A stretch of DNA of 20,323 bases, from assembly GCA_964416175.1 (NCBI GenBank), contig CAYQDF010000055.1:1-20323 (forward strand), in the 5' to 3' direction. The notes beneath the pieces are model-generated. The model saw nothing but the letters and a program-made list of their open reading frames with translations. It had not been told where the DNA came from and did no database searches. This stretch comes from CAYQDF01 sp964416175. Its GTDB lineage: Bacteria > Chloroflexota > Anaerolineae > Anaerolineales > UBA4823. Both the position numbers and the translations under genes were made by a program. Below are positions 15,633 through 20,323 of this stretch, piece after piece. The number at the start of each line of letters is the position of its first letter. The stretch's first letter is position 1.

Positions 15633-16280
15633 TCATGCGTTCTTAAGGATGGTTTCCGCCAGCTGGCAGGCATAACCGGTCCCGGTGCGGCAATTAGCTG
15701 TTACGTCATTCGCCGGTGCCAGACCTATTTCTCGAAACAGATCTGCCAGATGGCACAGAGGAAGACCGACCACGTTGGCGTAGCAGCCAGTGATCCGTTC
15801 AACCGGATCAAAACTGGCGTGCTGTATGGCGTATGCCCCAGCTTTATCCAGAGGATCTCCGCTCATGATATAGGCTTGTATCTCACTCGGGCTGTAATCC
15901 CGCATGATCACCTGTGTGACGCACCAATCGCTCAGCATCTTCTTTCCATCGCCGGAAAGAACGGATAATCCGGTGTACACCAGGTGCGCGCGGCCGCGGA
16001 GTCTTTCCAGCATCGCTTCTGCCTGGGCCGCATCGACGGGCTTTCCGAGGACGTCGGTGCCATCGACGACAGCCGTATCTGCTCCGATCACCACGTCCTG
16101 CGGAGAGACCAGGCGGGAGACGGCAAGCGACTTTGCGGTTGCCAGACGGACGACATAGCCCACCGGAGACTCCCCGGCCAATACTGCCTCATCAACTGCG
16201 GCAGGGAGGGATTTGTATTCCAGGCCCAGGAGCGACAGCAGCATCCGCCGCCTGGGTGAGGTGGACGCCAGTATCAACAT
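15633..16280 (-). CDS. maf: Maf-family nucleoside triphosphate pyrophosphatase
   Basis: Hydrolyses non-canonical or excess nucleoside triphosphates (dTTP/UTP class in relatives), cytosolic; 215 residues. Family motifs: ASTSPRR (5-11), VIGADTAVV (64-72), GKPVD (79-83), DPLDKAGAYAIQ (142-153) and NVVGLPLCHL (169-178). A C-terminal tail of about 30 residues extends beyond the usual core and has two cysteines (NCRTGTGYAC, 196-205), possibly a paired or metal-binding site. The start codon has no Shine-Dalgarno, but an extended -10 ends 7 nt upstream, so the transcript may be leaderless. The adjacent xpt gene diverges from the same promoter region. Confidence 0.93.
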   Translation of the reverse strand: MLILASTSPRRRMLLSLLGLEYKSLPAAVDEAVLAGESPVGYVVRLATAKSLAVSRLVSPQDVVIGADTAVVDGTDVLGKPVDAAQAEAMLERLRGRAHLVYTGLSVLSGDGKKMLSDWCVTQVIMRDYSPSEIQAYIMSGDPLDKAGAYAIQHASFDPVERITGCYANVVGLPLCHLADLFREIGLAPANDVTANCRTGTGYACQLAETILKNA

Positions 16281-16287
16281 CGGGAAA

Positions 16288-16315
16288 ATTTTAACATACC
16301 AGTCTATGTTAAAAT
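16288..16315. promoter_or_regulatory. Symmetrical divergent promoter / operator between maf and xpt
   Basis: ATTTTAACATA (16288-16298) and TATGTTAAAAT (16305-16315) are perfect 11-bp inverted repeats with the 6-nt spacer CCAGTC. Each arm carries an extended -10, TGTTAAAAT, one for each strand. The minus-strand -10 ends 7 nt before the maf ATG; the plus-strand one ends about 60 nt before the xpt ATG. No good -35 boxes accompany them. The same symmetry could serve a dimeric repressor, which would then block both promoters. Confidence 0.6.
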
Positions 16316-16375
16316 CGCCGCAAACATTTTTTCTCGGGAGTTCAGATCACCGGGGAATGGAGGATGGAGCGGAAC

Positions 16376-16963
16376 ATGCGGGCGCTAAAGGAGCGGATTT
16401 TAAGGGAAGGTAAAAACCTTGGGGGCGGCATCCTGAAAGTCGACGGATTCATCAATCATCAGGTCGACCCAATGTTGATGGACATGTGCGGACAAGAGTT
16501 CGCCCGCCGTTTCAAGGATGTCGGGGCGACCAAAGTCCTCACTGCGGAGATCTCCGGGATCGCCCCGGCGCTGACGACGGCCCGGCACATGGGCCTGCCG
16601 GTCGTCTATGCGCGCAAATCGAAACCCATCACCATGCCCGATCAGGTTTTCCTGACCCTCACTCCCTCCCACACAAAGGGCAGAACGGTGGAGCTGATCA
16701 TCTCGCCGGAATACCTGGCTGGCGGAGAGCGCCTGCTGATCATCGACGACTTCCTTGCCACGGGAGCCACCATCCTGGGGCTTGTCCGCCTGGCGCAGGT
16801 CGCCGGCGCGGTGATCGTCGGAGTTGGTGCTGTGATTGAAAAGACCTTCGAGGGCGGCCGGAATGCGTTGGCTCACCTGAACGTCCCAATCGAATCCCTC
16901 GCAGTAATCACTTNNNNNNNNNNGATGGAGGGGGATTCAATCATATTCGCCGAGGATCACTGA
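16376..16963 (+). CDS. xpt: Xanthine phosphoribosyltransferase, interrupted by an assembly gap
   Basis: Converts xanthine (and guanine, less well) with PRPP to XMP/GMP in purine salvage; cytosolic. From the ATG at 16376 it aligns well with Bacillus Xpt from its first residues (MRALKERILREG). The family stretches ILKVDGFINHQVDPMLM and SGIAPAL are present, and the PRPP-binding loop is LLIIDDFLATGAT (120-132). Start choice: the ATG at 16376 has GGAG six nt upstream, while the ATG at 16364 is pressed against GGAGG with no spacing. Ten Ns (16914-16923) fall near the C-terminus; the reading frame continues after them to a stop at 16963. The gap length looks arbitrary. guaA follows 38 nt later. Confidence 0.94.
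   Translation: MRALKERILREGKNLGGGILKVDGFINHQVDPMLMDMCGQEFARRFKDVGATKVLTAEISGIAPALTTARHMGLPVVYARKSKPITMPDQVFLTLTPSHTKGRTVELIISPEYLAGGERLLIIDDFLATGATILGLVRLAQVAGAVIVGVGAVIEKTFEGGRNALAHLNVPIESLAVITXXXXMEGDSIIFAEDH
16914..16923. other. Assembly gap (10 N)
   Basis: Ten undetermined bases inside the xpt coding region. Ten happens to preserve the frame when one base on either side is included. Compared with Bacillus Xpt, the distance across the gap appears about two or three residues too long, which suggests a scaffolding placeholder rather than a measured length. Confidence 0.97.
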
Positions 16964-17001
16964 CAGCTGGAGAGAATCGCGAAGTTCTCCTCGGTGACTT
17001 T

Positions 17002-18558
17002 ATGGATACCGTCGCTATCCTGGATTTCGGTTCCCAATACGCTCAGCTGATCGCCCGGCGTGTCCGGGAACTCAACGTTTACTGCGAGCTTTTTCCCTGG
17101 GATGCTCCGTCTGACCGGGTGCTGGCGATCCAGCCAAAGGGATACATCCTTTCAGGCGGGCCATCTTCCGTATATGGGAGCGGGGCACCAGGAATCCCTG
17201 ATTACGTCCTGGAGAGCGGAAGACCCGTGCTGGGGATCTGCTACGGGATGCAGGCACTGGCTCAGGCATTGGGCGGGCTGGTGGCTCCTTCGGCAGACCG
17301 GGAGTACGGCCTGGCTGAAGTGGAAACAATCCACCCTAATCCGCTTCTTGAAGAAGGAACACAGCGCGTCTGGATGTCCCATGGCGACCGGATCGAAAAG
17401 GTCCCGGAGGGGTTCCTGGTCCTTGCCCGAAGCGACAATTCGCCCATCGCGGCGATGGGGGACCTGCGGCGCGGTTATTTTGGGGTACAGTTTCATCCAG
17501 AAGTGCATCACACTCCCAACGGCCCGGAGATCATGCGGCGGTTTCTCGTTCAAGTATGCGAAGCGCAGAGAACCTGGACGCCTGCGTCGATCATTGAAGA
17601 GGAAGTGCGGAGGATTCGCAACCAGGTCGGAGTAGAACCGGTGCTTGCGGCGGTCAGCGGAGGGGTCGATTCGAGCGTGGCCGCAGCGCTTACCCACCGC
17701 GCGGTCGGCGATCAGCTCATCGCGGTATTTGTGGATACAGGGCTGCTCCGGCAAGGAGAAAGCGAACAGGTTCGTGGTGTCTTTCACCAAAAGCTCGGCA
17801 TGGAGCTGATTACTGTCGACGCGCGCCGCCAGTTCCTGAAGGCGTTGGAAGGGGTCGTCGATCCCGAGGAGAAGCGGCGCAGGATCGGGGAAACCTTCAT
17901 CCGCATATTTGAAGATGCCGCTGAGAATTTTGGGAGACCCCGCTTCCTGGTCCAGGGGACGATCTATCCTGATGTGGTCGAATCGCGCGCTCCGGATCGC
18001 GCTAAGGTAGAGCGGATCAAGACCCATCATAACGTTGGCGGTCTGCCCGAGGACATGCAGTTCGAATTGATCGAACCCCTGCGCTATCTGTTCAAAGATG
18101 AAGTCCGCCTGGTCGGCGAAGCGCTGGGCCTGCCGCGAGAGCTCGTCTGGCGTCAGCCGTTCCCAGGCCCTGGTCTGGCCGTCCGCTGCCTTGGCGAAGT
18201 GACACCTCAGCGCCTGGAACGTCTGCGCGCAGCGGATGCGATCCTGACCAGTGAACTCACTGCTGCCGGACTGCTCTCCTTCGACCGTCAGAGTGGTGAG
18301 GAGCGGGGGACCGCCCAGGCTTTTGCTGTACTGCTCCCGGTCCAATCGGTGGGCGTGATGGGAGACCAACGGACGTATCATGAAGTGGTCGCTCTGCGCG
18401 CTGTGACGACAGACGATTTCATGACCGCAGATTGGGCGCGCCTGCCGCATGAGCCGCTGGCGCGCATTGCGAACCGGATCGTGAACGAAGTGGCTGGAGT
18501 TAATCGCGTTGTTTACGATATAACCAGCAAACCTCCTGCCACGATCGAATGGGAGTGA
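17002..18558 (+). CDS. guaA: GMP synthase (glutamine-hydrolysing)
   Basis: Converts XMP to GMP using glutamine and ATP, the last de novo step of guanine nucleotide synthesis; 518 residues, typical. The N-terminal class I amidotransferase has the nucleophile Cys80 (GICYGMQ) and the triad partners His165 and Glu167 (VQFHPEVHH). The ATP pyrophosphatase P-loop is SGGVDSS (219-225). The C-terminal dimerisation domain ends in the hallmark KPPATIEWE. The ribosome site is weak. It follows xpt in the same direction, so XMP made by salvage feeds directly into this enzyme. Confidence 0.97.
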   Translation: MDTVAILDFGSQYAQLIARRVRELNVYCELFPWDAPSDRVLAIQPKGYILSGGPSSVYGSGAPGIPDYVLESGRPVLGICYGMQALAQALGGLVAPSADREYGLAEVETIHPNPLLEEGTQRVWMSHGDRIEKVPEGFLVLARSDNSPIAAMGDLRRGYFGVQFHPEVHHTPNGPEIMRRFLVQVCEAQRTWTPASIIEEEVRRIRNQVGVEPVLAAVSGGVDSSVAAALTHRAVGDQLIAVFVDTGLLRQGESEQVRGVFHQKLGMELITVDARRQFLKALEGVVDPEEKRRRIGETFIRIFEDAAENFGRPRFLVQGTIYPDVVESRAPDRAKVERIKTHHNVGGLPEDMQFELIEPLRYLFKDEVRLVGEALGLPRELVWRQPFPGPGLAVRCLGEVTPQRLERLRAADAILTSELTAAGLLSFDRQSGEERGTAQAFAVLLPVQSVGVMGDQRTYHEVVALRAVTTDDFMTADWARLPHEPLARIANRIVNEVAGVNRVVYDITSKPPATIEWE

Positions 18559-18574
18559 TCTCCCGGTGTTCCTG

Positions 18575-18583
18575 TGCTACAAT
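18575..18583 (+). promoter_or_regulatory. Extended -10 candidate downstream of guaA
   Basis: TGCTACAAT is an extended -10 one base from consensus in the hexamer, 17 nt after the guaA stop and about 115 nt before the VWA-like gene. No good -35 is seen. Inside the resulting leader, ATTGCAC (18595-18601) and GTGCAAT (18652-18658) could pair at long range. Confidence 0.4.
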
Positions 18584-18698
18584 TCGCCCACATCATTGCA
18601 CGCTTGCATTCTTCAACGATATGGATCAATCCGCTGCCCTCGGTGGCGCGGGTGCAATCTGGAACTGTGGACCTTAAATTCCCTGCCGTGAAGATAAT

Positions 18699-20323
18699 AT
18701 GCCAAGGTTGAGAACGAAATTACCTGCACTCAGGGTCCTGTCGGCCCTGATCGTGACAGCCATCTTCGTCGGCAGCGCTTGTTACAGTCGGGCAGATGCG
18801 CAGGAGAGCAGTCAGGCCTGGCTGACTCCAGTGGACAGCAGCGCATTTCCTGTAATCGCCGCATACCTGGACATCAGGGACTCGGGGGGGAATATGGTGG
18901 GAGATCTGCGTCCCGAACATATTACGGTCGTCGAGGACGGCAGCCGCCTGTCACCCAGCCGGTTTGAGCTGGTGAGATCTGGCGTTCAATTCGTACTCGC
19001 TGTGAGTCCGGGTCCTTCCTTTGCCATTCGAGATTCACAGGGCGTCAGCCGCTTTGATTATATCGCCGAGTCGCTCGCGGCCTGGGCAGGCTCGCAAGAA
19101 GGAGCGAACATCGACGACCTGAGTTTTTTGGCCAGCGGCGGACCCGAAGCGACCCACCTCCGGGAGAAGGATCGCTTTCTGCAGGTCCTGGGTTCTTACC
19201 GCCCGCCTGGGCGCGAAGCCAGTCCCGATGTGGATATCCTGGCGAGCGCAATCGATATTGCTGCGGATTCGACCCCACAGCCGGGCATGGGTCGCGGCGT
19301 GCTTTTCATCACCAGCCTCCCTACCCAGGAGGTCGCGCCGAGTCTGCAGAATCTGGCTGCCCGGGCGAACCAGCGGGGTGTGAGAATTTTTATCTGGCTG
19401 GTCGCATCTTCTGACCAGTTCAGCTCCCCGGCAGCTGTTCTGCTGTCCGATCTAGCCAGCAGCACCGGCGGGAGATACTTCGCTTATTCCGGACAGGAGC
19501 CGATCCCCGAGCTGGAGGCATACCTTGAACCCTTGCGCAGCACGTATTACCTGGAATTCGAATCGCTGATCACAACCAGCGGGCTGCACCAGGTGAGCGT
19601 GGAAGTAAAACGGGAAGGGTTGGAGCTCACCACGCCGGTCCAGGAATTTGAGCTTGAGGTCCTCCCACCTTCTCCGGCATTTATTTCCATACCCATGGAA
19701 GTTATCAGGACAGCCCCAGAGGAAAATCCCGGCGATCTGGCTGCACTTACCCCCAGGCAGCTGCCATTAGAGATGCTGGTCGAATTTCCGGATGGGCATC
19801 CACGTCCACTTCGTTCAACCAGCCTGATGATCGATGGGGTGAGCGTGCAGGCAAACACCACGCCGCCTTTTGAACACTTTGTCTGGGACCTATCCGCTTA
19901 TACCACGAGCGGGGAACACGTCCTGGTCGCGGAAGCTATCGACAGCCTCAATCTGACCGGTCGGACCGTTGAAACCACAGTGCTCGTCCGGATAGACGTC
20001 CCCAGGCAGACTGTGCTGGGGATCATCTCTCAAAATCGTTCAGCCCTGGCGATCCTGTCGGTGCTGATCGCCGGAGCGGTTTTACTGCTCGTGCTGGTGG
20101 TGGGTGGTCGGCTGCAGCCCGGATTTTTCCGGGAAATACGCCGCAAACGCCGCCGCACCGATCCAGTGACTCAACCGGTGTCGGTCAGGGTCGAGCCTCC
20201 CACCCAGCCCAGACCTGCCTGGAAGGACCGATTCCCCTGGGCTCAAAGGACATCTGTCCCAACCGCTTTCGCTTACCTTGTGCCGATCGGGGATTCGGGA
20301 GAGGAAAGGAGCACGCCCCCTCT
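18699..20323 (+). CDS. Secreted/anchored VWA-like membrane protein, cut at the right edge
   Basis: I translated 541 codons from the ATG at 18699 to the window end without a stop; an in-frame TAA upstream (18675-18677) makes this the first ATG. A signal peptide (residues 1-35, ending near RADA) is followed by a VWA-like region (about 48-290): FVLAVSPGPSF (98-108) sits where DxSxS would be, then GRGVLFITSL (198-207), VRIFIWLVA and STGGRYF. A beta-rich region (295-435) and a membrane helix (about 448-468) follow, then a basic cytosolic stretch (IRRKRRR) and a Pro-rich linker. The last residues, AYLVPIGDSG, resemble the start of an FHA domain in related proteins, but that domain lies outside the window. 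Function unknown; probably senses or organises something at the cell surface. Confidence 0.85.
   Translation, partial: MPRLRTKLPALRVLSALIVTAIFVGSACYSRADAQESSQAWLTPVDSSAFPVIAAYLDIRDSGGNMVGDLRPEHITVVEDGSRLSPSRFELVRSGVQFVLAVSPGPSFAIRDSQGVSRFDYIAESLAAWAGSQEGANIDDLSFLASGGPEATHLREKDRFLQVLGSYRPPGREASPDVDILASAIDIAADSTPQPGMGRGVLFITSLPTQEVAPSLQNLAARANQRGVRIFIWLVASSDQFSSPAAVLLSDLASSTGGRYFAYSGQEPIPELEAYLEPLRSTYYLEFESLITTSGLHQVSVEVKREGLELTTPVQEFELEVLPPSPAFISIPMEVIRTAPEENPGDLAALTPRQLPLEMLVEFPDGHPRPLRSTSLMIDGVSVQANTTPPFEHFVWDLSAYTTSGEHVLVAEAIDSLNLTGRTVETTVLVRIDVPRQTVLGIISQNRSALAILSVLIAGAVLLLVLVVGGRLQPGFFREIRRKRRRTDPVTQPVSVRVEPPTQPRPAWKDRFPWAQRTSVPTAFAYLVPIGDSGEERSTPP

Noticed and set aside
16316..16375. Purine riboswitch upstream of xpt, as in Bacillus
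   Set aside because: Only about 60 nt separate the probable start of transcription from the start codon, and no three-way junction with the conserved loop sequences is visible.
17152..18450. A 432-codon minus-strand frame opposite guaA
   Set aside because: guaA is complete with all catalytic motifs; the opposite frame has no motif or ribosome site.
18551..18564. GGGAG-TGAT-CTCCC hairpin at the guaA stop as a terminator
   Set aside because: The stem is only 5 bp and no T tract follows.

Overview
The window looks like a bacterial chromosome segment, most likely from an uncultured member of the Chloroflexota (Anaerolineae-like). This is inferred from the moderately high GC, the Val/Thr-rich 'TVEV' linkers behind lipoprotein signals, and the style of the peptide-transport and FHA/VWA-type proteins; no taxonomic marker settles it. 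A run of 10 Ns inside xpt shows it comes from a scaffolded, probably metagenomic, assembly. No mobile element, CRISPR array or phage gene is visible. Both edges cut a gene (cdd on the left, a VWA-like membrane protein on the right).

Layout. Positions 1-3229 (minus strand): tRNA-Gln(UUG), then a tightly packed glmU / CNNM-CorC / cdd cluster in which both gene junctions overlap by exactly 14 nt. Positions 3531-11073 (minus strand): a complete peptide-type ABC importer operon, transcribed as lipoprotein substrate-binding protein, two permeases, two ATPases and a 64-residue two-helix membrane protein, with ATGA couplings and two hairpins between the binding-protein gene and the first permease. 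Positions 11324-12210: an ECF sigma factor followed by a 90-residue unknown protein, behind a good sigma70-type promoter. Positions 12320-16280 (minus strand): rsgA, a lipid-anchored class B penicillin-binding protein with a MecA-type N-terminal region, and maf. Positions 16376-20323 (plus strand): xpt and guaA (GMP by salvage and de novo synthesis), then a secreted or anchored VWA-like protein. The maf and xpt transcripts diverge from a perfect inverted repeat that carries an extended -10 element on each strand.

Most of the genes are housekeeping: cell-wall precursor synthesis (glmU), wall cross-linking (PBP), ribosome maturation (rsgA), nucleotide metabolism (cdd, xpt, guaA, maf) and ion homeostasis (CNNM/CorC). 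The unusual system is the ABC importer. Its 864-residue binding protein appears circularly permuted relative to the SBP_bac_5 family: the second half of the classical fold comes first, the classical N-terminal half follows, and a beta-sandwich-like tail closes the protein. Its DppC-type permease carries about 180 extra residues between TM1 and the conserved core, predicted to lie outside the membrane. Together with the extra small membrane protein, this suggests an importer with a remodelled outer face.
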